DNA of 64,000 nt, taken from Burkholderiales bacterium Ga0077543 (GTDB taxonomy: Bacteria; Pseudomonadota; Gammaproteobacteria; Burkholderiales; Burkholderiaceae_C). Positions 1-9,917 of the stretch are shown in pieces. Location of the stretch: contig LNET01000025.1 of NCBI GenBank assembly GCA_001464055.1, positions 62,001 to 126,000 of the forward strand, given 5' to 3'. The notes under the pieces were generated by a model. The model saw only the letters and a program-made list of their open reading frames with translations, ran no database searches and was not told the DNA's origin. Both the position numbers and the translations under genes were made by a program. Position 1 is the stretch's first letter. Every line of letters starts with the position of its first letter.

Positions 1-155
1 TCAGGGACGCCGTGAACGCTGCCTAGAACAGCCAGTCCCAGCCCACGCTGTTGCCGAGGTCGACGATCACGCCGTCGCCATCGCCGCCACAGCCGCAGCC
101 ACCCAGGACCGGCCCGGCACCTGTGTCGGCCCTTGCATGCGGCCAACGCGGCGGC
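1..155. other. left-edge gap, no gene assigned
   Basis: This stretch lies downstream of the acyl carrier protein gene on the minus strand. A short minus-strand reading frame ends at position 23 (TAG) and would finish in ...GNSVGWDWLF. I find no ATG, GTG or TTG start for it after the acyl carrier protein stop, so I do not call it a gene. It may be the tail of a short or decayed gene. Confidence 0.3.
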
Positions 156-404
156 TCAGCCCGTCCGCACCGCCAGGTAGGCGACGATGGCTTCGAGGCT
201 GGTCAGACGCTCGTAGTCGGCCTCGGGGATGTCGACGCCGAAGCGCTGGTGCAGTCCGACGATGACGTTGAGCCAGTCCATCGAGTCCAGGTCGACCTGC
301 GGGCGCAGGGGCTGGTCGGCGGCCAGCGTGGCGGGGTCGAGTTCGGGCGCCACCTGCTGCAGCGCCTGCAGCACGCCTGCGCGGAGGTCGGCCATGTCCT
401 TCAT
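156..404 (-). CDS. acyl carrier protein, last gene of the 2-oxoacid dehydrogenase operon
   Basis: An 82-residue acidic protein with the phosphopantetheine attachment motif DLDSMDW (Ser41), the usual size of an acyl carrier protein. It would carry acyl groups as thioesters on the phosphopantetheine arm. Its ATG overlaps the stop of the E2 acyltransferase gene (ATGA), so the two are translationally coupled and this is the end of the visible operon. A dedicated carrier directly behind an E1-E2 pair is unusual. It suggests that the acyl group made by the dehydrogenase may be passed to this carrier instead of, or as well as, CoA. That functional link is inference. The carrier identity is secure; the pathway is not. 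Confidence 0.88.
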   Translation of the reverse strand: MKDMADLRAGVLQALQQVAPELDPATLAADQPLRPQVDLDSMDWLNVIVGLHQRFGVDIPEADYERLTSLEAIVAYLAVRTG

Positions 405-1465
405 GCGGGCGTGTCCAGCTGCGCGGGGGCCTGAAGCAGCTCGCGCGCCGCAGCCAGGAAGAGCGCACCGCGGTGGCCGTCGCTCACGCGGTGGTCGGCG
501 GCCAGCGTGCAGGTGAGCATGGGGCAGGCCTGCACGGCGCCACCCACCACCCACGGCCGCTCGGCGATGCGGCCCACCCCCACCAGCGCCACCTGCGGCG
601 GGTGGATGACGCCGAAGACGCTGTCCACGCCGGTGTCGCCCAGGTTGCTGACGGTGAGGGTGGCGTCGCTCAGCTCCGAGCTGCTCAGCCGGCCGGCGCG
701 GCAGCGCAGCACCAGGTCGGCCAGCGCGGCCATCAGCTTGTCCAGCGGCTGGGCGGCCACGTCGTGCAGCGCGGGCGCCACCAGGCCGCCCTGGCGCAGC
801 GAGATGGCCACGCCCAGGTGCGCCGCCGCCGCAGGGCGGAAGCTGCCTTCGGTGAAGTGGCCGTTCAGCTCGGGCACTTGGCGCAGGGCCAGTGCCACCG
901 CCTTCAGCACCAGCACCGCGGGCAGCAAGCGCGCCGCGACCGGCCGCCCCTCGTTGCGCGCCGCCAGCCATTGCAGCGCCTGCTGCATGGGCACCGGCTC
1001 GGCCAGGTAGTAGTGCGGAATCTCGCGCTTGGAGCGGCTCATGGCGCTGGCGATGGCGCCGCGCAGGGCGGCTTGGCGGTCGCCGCGATGGTCGCTGCGA
1101 TGGTCGGCGGTCGCGGCCGGCGCGGCCGGGACCTGCGGCGCAGCGCCCGGCGCCGGTGCCTGAACCGCCGCGGCCTGGGTGGCCCCAGCGGGCAAGGGCG
1201 CGGCCGCTGGGGCCGCTGGGGCCTCTTCGCCGGGTGCCAGCAGCCAGGCCATCACCGTGCCGACGCTGATCTTTTCGCCCGGCTGGGTGAGCAGCTGGTG
1301 CACGCGGCCTTCTTCCCAGCATTCCACGTCGATGGCGGCCTTGGTGGTGTCCACCACCGCGACCACGTCGCCCTTGTGCACCGCCTGGCCGGGCGCCACC
1401 TTCCACGCAAGCAGCGTGCCGTCGTCCATGTCGGCGCCCAGCGAGGGCAGCTTGAAGCCGATCAT
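401..1465 (-). CDS. 2-oxoacid dehydrogenase E2 component (dihydrolipoamide acyltransferase), short form
   Basis: A 354-residue protein. The N-terminal lipoyl domain (about residues 1-80) has the lipoylated lysine in DTTKAAID (Lys42). An Ala/Pro-rich linker (about 85-135) leads to the acyltransferase core (about 140-350) with the HRVSDG active-site motif (His325). E2 proteins of the pyruvate or branched-chain class normally carry a peripheral-subunit-binding domain between linker and core. I cannot see one here: the linker runs straight into [17 protein letters not shown], the first helix of the core. No E3 gene is present in the operon either. The start ATG overlaps the E1 beta stop, and the stop overlaps the acyl carrier protein start. 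The substrate cannot be told from sequence. Confidence 0.85.
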   Translation of the reverse strand: MIGFKLPSLGADMDDGTLLAWKVAPGQAVHKGDVVAVVDTTKAAIDVECWEEGRVHQLLTQPGEKISVGTVMAWLLAPGEEAPAAPAAAPLPAGATQAAAVQAPAPGAAPQVPAAPAATADHRSDHRGDRQAALRGAIASAMSRSKREIPHYYLAEPVPMQQALQWLAARNEGRPVAARLLPAVLVLKAVALALRQVPELNGHFTEGSFRPAAAAHLGVAISLRQGGLVAPALHDVAAQPLDKLMAALADLVLRCRAGRLSSSELSDATLTVSNLGDTGVDSVFGVIHPPQVALVGVGRIAERPWVVGGAVQACPMLTCTLAADHRVSDGHRGALFLAAARELLQAPAQLDTPA

Positions 1466-2439
1466 GCGGCCCGCCCCAGCAGCTGCCGCGCAGCAGCCAC
1501 GATGTCCGGCACCTGCGGAAGTGCCGCTTCTTCCAGGTGGCGGGCATAGGGGATGGGCACCTCGGCCGTGCACACGCGCAGCGGCGGCGCGTCCAGCTCG
1601 AAGAACAGCTGCTCGGCGATGCTGGCCATGATCTCGGCGGCCAGGCCGCCGCTGCGCCAGCCTTCGTCGACGACGAGCAGGCGCCGCGTCTTGCGCACCG
1701 AGGCGGCCAGCGTGGGCAGGTCCAGCGGCCGCAGCACGCGCAGGTCGATGACCTCGGCCGCCACGCCCTCGGCGGCCAGCGCCTCGGCCGCAGCCAGCGC
1801 CTTGGGCAGGCAGCCGCCCTGGGTGACGAGGCTGAGGTCGCTGCCCGGCCGGCGCACGGCGGCGTGGGCGATGTCGGCAGCGGGCACGGCTGGCAACTCG
1901 TCTTCAAGGTTGTAGAGCTGGGCGTGTTCGAAGATGACCACTGGGTCGGGGTCCAGCAGCGCCGGCCACAGCATGGCGCGCGCGTCGGCCACCGTGGCCG
2001 GGGCCAGCACGCGCAGGCCAGGAATGTGGGCGTACCAGCCCTCCAGGCTGTGCGAGTGTTGCGCCGCCAGCTGGCGGCCGGCGCCGGTGGCCATGCGCAG
2101 CACCAGCGGCACGCTGAACTGCCCGCCCGACATGTGCCGGTACAGCGCCGCGTTGTTGACCACCTGGTCCAGCGCCAGCAGGCTGAAGTTGACCGTCATC
2201 ACCTCGACGATGGGCCGCAGCCCGCCCAGCGCCGCGCCGATGCCGGCGCCCACGAAGCCCAGTTCCGACAGCGGCGTGTCGCGCACGCGCTCGGGGCCGA
2301 ACTCGGCCAGCAGGCCCTTGCTGAAGGCGTAGCTACCCCCGTAGCGGCCCACGTCCTCGCCCATCAGCAGCACGCGCGGGTCGCGCTGCAGGGCTTCCTG
2401 CAGGGCGTCGTGCACGGCCCGGCGGTAGCTGGTCTTCAT
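1462..2439 (-). CDS. 2-oxoacid dehydrogenase E1 component, beta subunit
   Basis: A 325-residue transketolase-like protein that matches the usual length of pyruvate, acetoin or branched-chain dehydrogenase E1 beta subunits. The N-terminus [17 protein letters not shown] and the stretch [20 protein letters not shown] are typical of the family, followed by [20 protein letters not shown]. Together with the alpha subunit it would form the thiamine-diphosphate enzyme that decarboxylates a 2-oxoacid and reductively acylates the lipoyl arm of E2. It overlaps both neighbours by four bases (ATGA), so a stoichiometric complex is likely. The choice between pyruvate, acetoin and branched-chain substrates cannot be made from the sequence alone. 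Confidence 0.88.
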   Translation of the reverse strand: MKTSYRRAVHDALQEALQRDPRVLLMGEDVGRYGGSYAFSKGLLAEFGPERVRDTPLSELGFVGAGIGAALGGLRPIVEVMTVNFSLLALDQVVNNAALYRHMSGGQFSVPLVLRMATGAGRQLAAQHSHSLEGWYAHIPGLRVLAPATVADARAMLWPALLDPDPVVIFEHAQLYNLEDELPAVPAADIAHAAVRRPGSDLSLVTQGGCLPKALAAAEALAAEGVAAEVIDLRVLRPLDLPTLAASVRKTRRLLVVDEGWRSGGLAAEIMASIAEQLFFELDAPPLRVCTAEVPIPYARHLEEAALPQVPDIVAAARQLLGRAA

Positions 2440-3490
2440 GGGCTGGCCGTGGCCGCCGGTGCGGCAGTTGCGGCTGGCGCTGCTGCGGGCGTGTGCAGGT
2501 CGCGCAGCAGGTCTTCCACCGGCTCCCAGGTGCCGGCCTCGGCGAAATCGACGGCCTGCTGCACTTCCTGCTGCGCCTGCGCGTCCAGCGCCAGGAACTC
2601 GGCCTCGCCGAGCCAGCCCTGGGCCTTCAGCCTGGCGGTGTAGCTGTGGATGGGGCCGCGTGTCTTCCAGGCCTCGATCTCGGCCTTGTCGCGGTACAGG
2701 TCGGGGTCGAACATGGAATGCGCGCGGTAGCGGTAGGTCTGCAGCTCGACGAAGGCCGGCCGGCCTTCGCTGCGCACCTGCGCGGCCCGGGCGCGCAGCG
2801 CCAGGTGCACCGCCACCACGTCCATGCCGTCCACGCGCTCGCTGGCCACGCAATGCGCCTCGGCCATGCGGCAGAGGTCGGTCTGCGCCTGCGAGCGCGC
2901 CAGTGCCGTGCCCATCGCGTAGAGGTTGTTCTCGCAGCAGAACAGCACCGGCAGCTGCCACAGCGCGGCCAGGTTCAGCGCTTCGTGGAAGGCGCCCTCG
3001 GCCACCGCGCCTTCGCCGAAGAAGCAGGCCGCCAGGCCGGGCTGCTGCTGCATCTTCAGCGCCAGCGCCAGGCCCACGGCCAGCGGCAAGGCGCCACCGA
3101 CGATGGCGTTGCCGCCGTAGAAGTTCGTGGCGGCGCTGAACAGGTGCATCGAGCCGCCGCGGCCGCGCGAGCAGCCCTCGCGCTTGCCGTACATCTCGGC
3201 CATGAGGGCCTTCATGGGCACGCCGCGCAGCAGCGCGTGGCCGTGCTCGCGGTAGGTGGCCAGCACCTTGTCTTCCGTCCGCAGGGCACGCAGCGCGCCC
3301 GCGGCCACCGCTTCCTGGCCGATGTAGAGATGCAGGAAACCGCGAATCTTGCCGGCGCCATAGAGCTCGGCGCATTTTTCTTCCATGCGGCGCACGCGCA
3401 GCATGTCGACCAGCAGGCCCAGGGCCAGCGGCTGCGCCAGCGGCACCGGGCCGCCGGGCGGCACCGGCGGGGCGTGGCTGGCGGGTTCGG

Positions 3491-3494
<4 letters not shown>
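2436..3494 (-). CDS. 2-oxoacid dehydrogenase E1 component, alpha subunit
   Basis: A 352-residue E1 alpha subunit. The thiamine-diphosphate-binding motif is seen as GEGAVAEG followed about 30 residues later by ENN. The region [10 protein letters not shown], next to the phosphorylation loop of this family, is also present. It pairs with the beta subunit encoded immediately downstream (ATGA overlap). Its start overlaps the end of the disrupted acyl-CoA synthetase gene by four bases, so the whole minus-strand block from the nitroreductase to the acyl carrier protein is probably one transcript. If the synthetase frameshift is real, translational coupling into this gene is probably weakened, although the last part of that frame could still be read. 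Confidence 0.88.
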
Positions 3495-5211
<1,717 letters not shown>

Positions 5212-5285
5212 CAGGGCCGGGGTCTTGCGGATGCGCTCGCCTCGCATGCGGGGGCCCCGGGGCGGCACCGTGGCGTGCGCCAGAC

Positions 5286-6044
5286 TCAGGCCGAGGGGCC
5301 CGGCCAGCCGATGCTCAGCGCCAGCGCGATGCGTTCGCTGGGCTGCAGCCGCAGCGCGGCGGCGAGCCGGCGCCGGTCGATCAGCGCCCGCACCACCGCG
5401 GCCATGCCTTCGCTGGCGCAGGCCAGCAGGATGTTCTGCGCCACGAAGGCGGCGTCAGCACCGGCGAAGAAGGAGCGCTCGTCGGCGGGGCAGTCCAGCA
5501 TGCGGGCGAAGTCGGCCACGCAGACCAGGTTCAGCGGCGCCCTGGCGACGAAGTCCTGCTGCCCGGTCAGGGCGCGCAGGTCCTGCGCATCCACCAGCGC
5601 CAGCTGGTGGCCGGCCGGCTCGTAGCGGTAGGTGCCTTCGGGCAGCACGGCGAAGACGTTGATCTCTTGCCAGTTGTGCGCCGAAGGCGCGGTGCGGTGC
5701 CCGCTGGCGTGCCGGTTGATACCGCAGCCCGCCCACAGCAGCGCCGACACCAGCTTCAGCGGCAGCGGCTCGGGGCTGAAGTCGCGCACGCTGCAGCGCA
5801 ACTGCAGCGCAGTCTCCAGCGTGGCGCCCGGGCTGAAGGAGGGGCGGGGCAGCAGCAAGGGGCCCGACCCCAGGTCGAGCGGCACCGTCGCCGTGCCGGC
5901 AGGCCCCTGGCCGGTCGCAACGGACACGGGCGGGCGAGGGTGTTCGCTCGCTGTGCTGGCGGTCGCTTTGCGGGCGGTCGCCTTGCTGGCGGTCACTTTG
6001 CCCGCGCTCGGTTTCCTGGCAGTCGGTTTCCTGGCTTGTTCCAT
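5286..6044 (-). CDS. nitroreductase-family protein with Lys/Ala repeat N-terminus
   Basis: A protein of about 252 residues whose last ~200 resemble the SagB-like branch of the FMN-dependent nitroreductase family: CSVRDFSPEPLP near the start of the fold, then APSAHNWQEINVFAV, FVAQNILLACASEG and a closing ALSIGWPG. It probably reduces a substrate with NAD(P)H; the substrate is unknown. The first ~35 residues are a low-complexity Ala-x-Lys-x-Thr/Ser pentapeptide repeat encoded by five 15-bp tandem units (5959-6033). ATG 6044 is chosen because a GAGAA stretch lies just upstream; ATG 6056 is the alternative. It is first in the minus-strand operon and follows an FNR-like palindrome at 6126-6139. 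Confidence 0.75.
   Translation of the reverse strand: MEQARKPTARKPSAGKVTASKATARKATASTASEHPRPPVSVATGQGPAGTATVPLDLGSGPLLLPRPSFSPGATLETALQLRCSVRDFSPEPLPLKLVSALLWAGCGINRHASGHRTAPSAHNWQEINVFAVLPEGTYRYEPAGHQLALVDAQDLRALTGQQDFVARAPLNLVCVADFARMLDCPADERSFFAGADAAFVAQNILLACASEGMAAVVRALIDRRRLAAALRLQPSERIALALSIGWPGPSA
5959..6033 (-). repeat. five 15-bp tandem repeats encoding A-x-K-x-T/S
   Basis: Five adjacent, imperfect 15-bp units (first unit GCGGTCGCTTTGCGG on the plus strand) inside the nitroreductase gene. They encode a Lys-rich, probably disordered pentapeptide tail. Copy number could vary between strains. Confidence 0.75.
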
Positions 6045-6125
6045 GACGGTTCTCATGCGCTGTACCCAGCGGCGGCGGAAGGCAGCTTGTGCGGTGCATC
6101 TTGCGGCGCGGCGCAGGGTGCCCGA

Positions 6126-6139
6126 TTGAGTGCGCGCAA
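6126..6139. promoter_or_regulatory. FNR/CRP-like palindrome TTGAGTGCGCGCAA
   Basis: A dyad of the TTGAG-N4-CKCAA type in the gap between the nitroreductase operon (minus) and the phosphoribosyltransferase operon (plus). It is about 80 bases from the first start codon leftward and about 110 bases from the GTG rightward. With FNR class II spacing, a weak -10 (CAAGAT) falls on the minus strand. One of six such boxes between 6.1 and 22.3 kb. Confidence 0.6.
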
Positions 6140-6247
6140 CTGCGGCGGCCGGTGCCGCGCCGAGCATGCAGGCATGAAAGCCCCCGCGCCCCGTGCCACG
6201 CCGCGTTCAACCGGGCCCGGTGTGTGCGGCCCACGGAGGGCCGTGCA

Positions 6248-6928
6248 GTGAGCGTGCTGTTTGCCGACCGCGCCGCCGCCGGGCGCGCCCTGGCGCGGGC
6301 GCTCGCCGGCCGCACATGGGCGCAGCCGCTCGTGGTGCTGGCGCTGCCGCGTGGCGGCGTGCCGGTGGCGGCCGAGGTGGCGCGGGCGCTGCACGCACCG
6401 CTGGACCTGCTGCTGGTGCGTAAGATCGGCGCCCCCGGGCAGCCCGAGCTGGCGGTGGCCGCCGTGGTCGATGGCACGCCGCCCGATGTCGTGGTCGACG
6501 AAGAGACGGCCACGCTGTCCGGCGCCGACACGGCCTACATTGAGCAGCAGGCGCAGCGCGAACTGCAGGAAATCGAGCGCCGTCGCCACGTGTACCTGCA
6601 GGACCGCGAGCCTCTGCCGGTACGCGGCGGCACGGCCGTCGTGGTCGATGACGGCATGGCCACCGGCACCACGGCCCGGGCCGCGCTGCGTGCGCTGAAG
6701 CGGCGCGGCCCGGGCCGCACGCTGCTTGCGGTGCCGCTGGCAGCGCATTCGGCCGTGGCCCCGCTGGCCGCCGAGGTCGACGAGATCGTCTGCCTGGCCC
6801 AGCCCTGGCCCTTCCACGCCGTGGGGCCCCACGACGGCAACTTCCGCCAGGTCGACGACGCCGAGGTGCTGGCGGCACTGGCCCGCACCCGCGGGGACGC
6901 GGGCGCCACGGCGACGGCGCCGCCTTGA
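6248..6928 (+). CDS. phosphoribosyltransferase-family protein
   Basis: A 226-residue member of the PRTase fold. The PRPP-binding loop is seen as AVVVDDGMATGTTARAAL, and LALPRGGVPVAAEVARAL precedes it. Proteins of this type often sit in stress or anoxia gene clusters, and their substrate is unknown. The GTG at 6248 is the start because a strong ribosome site (GGAGGG, 6235-6240) lies seven bases upstream and the family N-terminus (LFADRAAAGRAL) begins right there. The stop overlaps the TTG start of the next, broken hydrolase gene. It is first in a plus-strand operon that diverges from the nitroreductase operon across an FNR-like box. Confidence 0.82.
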   Translation: MSVLFADRAAAGRALARALAGRTWAQPLVVLALPRGGVPVAAEVARALHAPLDLLLVRKIGAPGQPELAVAAVVDGTPPDVVVDEETATLSGADTAYIEQQAQRELQEIERRRHVYLQDREPLPVRGGTAVVVDDGMATGTTARAALRALKRRGPGRTLLAVPLAAHSAVAPLAAEVDEIVCLAQPWPFHAVGPHDGNFRQVDDAEVLAALARTRGDAGATATAPP

Positions 6929-7617
6929 ACCCGGGTCTGCACACCGGGCCGCCCACGGCCCAGACGCAGGCGGTGGCCGTGGGCCTGCGGCAGTTGCCGG
7001 GCAGCCTGGTGCAGGAGGCGAGCGCGAAGGGGCTGGTGCTGTTCGCCCATGGCAGTGGCAGCAGCCGCCTCAGCCCGCGCAACCAGCGCGTGGCCCAGAG
7101 CCTGCAGCGGCGCGGCCTGGCCACGCTGCTGTTCGACCTGCTCCAGGCCGATGAAGCCGCGAGCCGCGCCCACGTCTTCGACATCGAACCGCTGGCCGGG
7201 CGCCGGGGCGAAGCCCTGGCCTGGGTGCGGCAGTAGCCCGCCCTGGCCGCGCTGCCGGTGGGCCTGTTCGGCGCCAGCACGGGCGCCGCCGCAGCGTTGC
7301 AGGCCGCGGCGGCGCACCCGGCCGAAGTCGCTGCGGTGGTCTCGCGCGGGGGGCGGCCCGATCTCGCCTTCACGGCGCTGCCCCACGTCACCGCACCCAC
7401 GCTGCTCATCGTGGGCGGGCTGGACACCTCGCTCATCGAGCCGCACCGCGCCGCCTGCCGCCGGCTGGGCGGCGAAAGCCGGCTCGTCATCGTGCCCGGG
7501 GCCACCCATCTGTTCGAAGAGCCGGGCGCGCTGGACGAGGTGGCGCGCCTGGCCGGCGACTGGTTTGCCCGCCACCTGCCCGGCCCGCGCCACGCGCCCG
7601 GCGCGCCCGCGCGCTGA
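6925..7617 (+). pseudogene. dienelactone-hydrolase-like alpha/beta hydrolase interrupted by an in-frame TAG
   Basis: One reading frame runs from TTG 6925 to the stop at 7615-7617, but a single TAG at 7234-7236 cuts it. The first part has FAHGSGSS, the oxyanion-side loop of dienelactone hydrolases. The second part has the nucleophile elbow GLFGASTGAAAAL, the aspartate region LLIVGGLDTS and the catalytic-histidine region PGATHLFEEPG. No frame change is involved, so one base substitution would restore a normal ~230-residue enzyme. The sequence around the TAG (WVRQ-stop-PALAALPVG) fits a mutated glutamine or tryptophan codon. The downstream part could be made from an internal start but would lack the N-terminal strands. 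It may be a recent nonsense mutation or a sequencing error. Confidence 0.8.
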
Positions 7618-7623
7618 ACCGCC

Positions 7624-8613
7624 ATGCAGTTCCACGACTACTACCGGGTGCTCGGTGTGGCCCGGGACGCCACGGCCGGCGAGATCAAGAAGGCCTACCG
7701 CGCCCTGGCCCGCAAGTACCACCCCGACGTCAGCAAGGAAGCCGACGCGGCGGCGCGCATGAGCGAGCTCAACGAGGCCCATGCCGTGCTTTCCGACCCC
7801 GAGCGCCGCGCCGCCTACGACGCCGTGGGCCAGGGCCACCGCGAGGGCGAGCCCTTCACGCCGCCGCCCGACTGGGACGCGGGCTTCGAGTTCAGCAGCG
7901 GCCAGCACCCCGGCGCCGAGGCGCAGGCCTACAGCGACTTCTTCACCGCGTTCTTCGGTTCGATGGGCCGCCAGGCCCGGCACTGGGGCGGCAGCCCCGG
8001 CCGCGGTGCCGGCCAGGCGCCGGCGCGCGGCGAGGACCACCACGCGAAGATCCTGCTCGACATCGGGGACGCCTGGCGTGGCGCGAAGCGGCAGTTCACG
8101 CTGCGCGTGCCGCAGCAAGACGCCCGGGGGCATGTGCAGTTGGTGCCGCGCACGCTGGAGGTGGACATCCCGGCCGGCGTGAAGGCTGGCCAGCGCATGC
8201 GCCTGGCCGGGCAGGGCGGCCCAGGCCAGGGCGGCGGGCCGCCGGGCGACCTGCTGCTGCAGGTGCAGTTCCAGCCGCATGCGCAGTTCCGCGTGCACGG
8301 AGCCGACCTCGTCTGCGTGCTGCCGCTGGCGCCCTGGGAAGCGGCGCTGGGCGCCGTGGTGCCGGTGGCGATGCCCGATGGCAGCCGCCTGAAGGTGCGC
8401 GTGCCAGCCGGCGCGCAGAGCGGGCGCAGCATCACCGTGCGCGGCCGGGGCCTGCCGGCGCATCCACCGGGCGACCTGGAACTGCAGCTGCGCGTGGTGC
8501 TGCCCAGCAGCGCCGACCCGCGCGTTCGCAGCCTCTTCGAAAGGATGGCCACCGAACTGGGCGACTTCGACGCCCGCAGCGCAGCCACGCCCGAGGCCCC
8601 GCCCGCTTCCTGA
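7624..8613 (+). CDS. J-domain co-chaperone, CbpA/DnaJ type without zinc finger
   Basis: A 329-residue protein. The J domain (about residues 4-70) has the HPD motif (KYHPDVSKE) that stimulates DnaK-type ATPases. A Gly/Arg-containing linker follows, then the C-terminal substrate-binding beta domains (about 130-310), with MRLAGQGGPGQGG and VRGRGLPAHPPGDL typical of this class. The four CxxCxGxG zinc repeats of true DnaJ are absent, so it is CbpA-like. It lies six bases after the broken hydrolase and ends the plus-strand operon. A perfect hairpin follows 25 bases downstream. Confidence 0.9.
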   Translation: MQFHDYYRVLGVARDATAGEIKKAYRALARKYHPDVSKEADAAARMSELNEAHAVLSDPERRAAYDAVGQGHREGEPFTPPPDWDAGFEFSSGQHPGAEAQAYSDFFTAFFGSMGRQARHWGGSPGRGAGQAPARGEDHHAKILLDIGDAWRGAKRQFTLRVPQQDARGHVQLVPRTLEVDIPAGVKAGQRMRLAGQGGPGQGGGPPGDLLLQVQFQPHAQFRVHGADLVCVLPLAPWEAALGAVVPVAMPDGSRLKVRVPAGAQSGRSITVRGRGLPAHPPGDLELQLRVVLPSSADPRVRSLFERMATELGDFDARSAATPEAPPAS

Positions 8614-8638
8614 AACCGCCGGGGCACAGCGAAGAATG

Positions 8639-8664
8639 CCCGCCAGGCGTTGCCGCCTGGCGGG
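8639..8664. terminator. perfect 10-bp hairpin, possible bidirectional terminator
   Basis: CCCGCCAGGC, a six-base loop, then GCCTGGCGGG. It lies just after the J-protein stop and has no U-tract on either strand, so intrinsic termination is only probable. Confidence 0.5.
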
Positions 8665-8813
8665 CCCCGGTGGAGATCCCCAGTCCGGCACTTGCGCACC
8701 GTCCTGGTCTGAGGGCGTCTCCATCCACCACGGCATCTAGTGCGGTGGACACTTCCCTTGCGGGGTGGCCTCACTTCATCGCAGGCTTCCGGTATCAGCC
8801 TTCTGCCTCGCGA
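8639..8813 (-). ncRNA. candidate small RNA driven by an FNR-like box
   Basis: Inferred only from the arrangement of signals. A palindrome at 8848-8861 lies 21 bases upstream of a good minus-strand -10 (TACAGT, 8826-8821), which matches FNR class II promoter geometry and predicts a start near 8813. About 175 nt later comes a perfect 10-bp hairpin (8664-8639). No reading frame with a ribosome site lies between. The layout resembles oxygen-responsive small RNAs such as FnrS, but there is no sequence similarity that I can claim. Confidence 0.3.
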
Positions 8814-8847
8814 CGGTGTCACTGTAGGGCGGGGGCCGGGTGGCGCG

Positions 8848-8861
8848 TTGAGCGTGCTCAA
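8848..8861. promoter_or_regulatory. FNR/CRP-like palindrome TTGAGCGTGCTCAA
   Basis: A perfect six-base-arm dyad (TTGAGC-GT-GCTCAA) with no protein gene start on either side. The minus-strand -10 TACAGT is spaced for class II activation, so it may drive the candidate small RNA. Confidence 0.6.
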
Positions 8862-8919
8862 CGGCGGCGCAGGTCGGGAGCGGCCGGGCAGAAAGGCGCA
8901 AGGGCGGAAGCGCGCAAGA

Positions 8920-8958
8920 GCGGCACGGGGCCGCGCCCGCCGCTTCAGCCCGTGCCGC
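8920..8958. terminator. hairpin at the 3' end of the host-attachment-family gene
   Basis: GCGGCACGGG (8920-8929) pairs with CCCGTGCCGC (8949-8958), a perfect 10-bp stem with a 19-base loop. It covers the end of the minus-strand gene that stops at 8945 and could stop its transcription or protect its 3' end. Confidence 0.35.
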
Positions 8959-9430
8959 CTGTGCCGCGCAGCGCGTCGTGCACGCGGCATTCCAGCTCGT
9001 CGCCCTGGAAGCTGCTGAGGTCCAGCGCGATGCTGGCATGAAGCAGGCGCCGCGCCGCCGGGCCCAGCGCGGACTTCAGCTCGCCGAGAAACGTGTTCGA
9101 GGCCAGCAGCGTCCAGCCAGGCAAGCGGTGCGCCAGCGCGGCCTGTTCCAGTTCACCAGCCAGTTCATGGGCAAATCGCGCTTGCTCCCGCTCGCGCGGC
9201 AAGGTGCGTGGTTCGAAGGCGGTCGATGCCGCGCCCTTCAACGCCCGGCCCGGCCGGTCGGCGGCAAGCTCGGCGCCCTTCAGCCGGCTGGCCGCGTGCA
9301 CGTGGCTGGCGATCTCGCGCAGGGCGTTGTTCTCGGCGTCGCGCTCGAAGATGCGCGCGCGGGCGGCGTTGGCCACCACCACCCAGGGCAGGGGCGGGCG
9401 CGGCGCCAGGGCAGGGCGGCCGGCGGGCAT
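8945..9430 (-). CDS. host attachment protein family (PF10116-like)
   Basis: A 161-residue protein of the family annotated as required for attachment to host cells. WVVVANAARARIFERD near the start and FAHELAGELEQAALAHR in the middle are characteristic, and the C-terminal half is helical. The biochemical role of this family is poorly known; members are often found in anoxia or stress clusters of non-pathogens, so the name may mislead. ATG 9430 is used because it follows the upstream gene stop by one base, implying co-transcription. It ends in a hairpin (8920-8958). Confidence 0.75.
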   Translation of the reverse strand: MPAGRPALAPRPPLPWVVVANAARARIFERDAENNALREIASHVHAASRLKGAELAADRPGRALKGAASTAFEPRTLPREREQARFAHELAGELEQAALAHRLPGWTLLASNTFLGELKSALGPAARRLLHASIALDLSSFQGDELECRVHDALRGTGGTG

Positions 9431-9431
9431 C

Positions 9432-9806
9432 TCAGCGCTCCCGCAGGTGGGGCGGCGAGGGGCCCTCGGCGGGCTCGCCCAGCTCGGCGTCGATCCAGTC
9501 GGCAAGACCTATCTCGTGCTCGGTCTCGCGCAGATCTTCGCCGGGGAACGCCCGTTCCTCGTCGTCGCGGTCGCGGTCGGCACAGGCCATTTCGTAGGTC
9601 TCGAAGGGCCCCACCTCCCGGTGGCCGTCCGGGGCCTGCCAGTAGTAGCCATCGGGCCGGCTCACCACAGCCGGCGCATCGAGGGTGCCTGGATCTTTCG
9701 GGATGGCCGTCATCACGGCCGTCAGTGGCGGCTTGGGCCGTGGCCGAAGCCGGGCGCGAGCGGGGTTGGGGGTCGGACTGGGGGTGTGCTTGCCGGGTGT
9801 GCGCAT
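9432..9806 (-). CDS. hypothetical protein, Pro/Lys-rich N-terminus and acidic C-terminus
   Basis: A 124-residue protein that I do not recognise. The first ~30 residues are basic and proline-rich, possibly disordered. A compact core follows (DGYYWQAPDGHREVGPFETY, about 50-69), then an acidic tail with many Asp/Glu (CADRDRDDEER, LADWIDAELGEP). ATG 9806 has a purine-rich GAGAAC upstream; an internal ATG before TAIPKDPG is a possible alternative. It is the first gene of a two-gene minus-strand operon with the host-attachment-family gene, and shares the 111-bp gap with ppsA, where an FNR-like box lies. Confidence 0.6.
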   Translation of the reverse strand: MRTPGKHTPSPTPNPARARLRPRPKPPLTAVMTAIPKDPGTLDAPAVVSRPDGYYWQAPDGHREVGPFETYEMACADRDRDDEERAFPGEDLRETEHEIGLADWIDAELGEPAEGPSPPHLRER

Positions 9807-9852
9807 CAGGGTTCTCCTCGGCCCCAGCCTAGGCAGCGTGGCGCCGCGCGGA

Positions 9853-9866
9853 TTGAGCCTGCGCAA
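9853..9866. promoter_or_regulatory. FNR/CRP-like palindrome TTGAGCCTGCGCAA upstream of ppsA
   Basis: The dyad lies between the divergent hypothetical gene and ppsA, 51 bases before the ppsA ATG. With class II spacing a weak -10 (CATGCT, 9889-9894) and a start near 9901 follow. A second dyad, GCACCG-TG-CGGTGC (9870-9883), sits directly behind it and could bind another factor or form a hairpin. Confidence 0.6.
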
Positions 9867-9917
9867 TGGGCACCGTGCGGTGCCTGCCCATGCTTGGCAG
9901 AGCGGACAGGAGGTGCC

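Larger units (their letters stand above)
8614..8944. other. 331-bp gap with regulatory dyad and hairpins
   Basis: No convincing protein gene. It holds a perfect 10-bp-stem hairpin (8639-8664), an FNR-like box (8848-8861), a minus-strand -10 candidate (TACAGT, 8826-8821) and the left arm of a second hairpin (8920-8929). These elements are listed separately. Confidence 0.6.
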
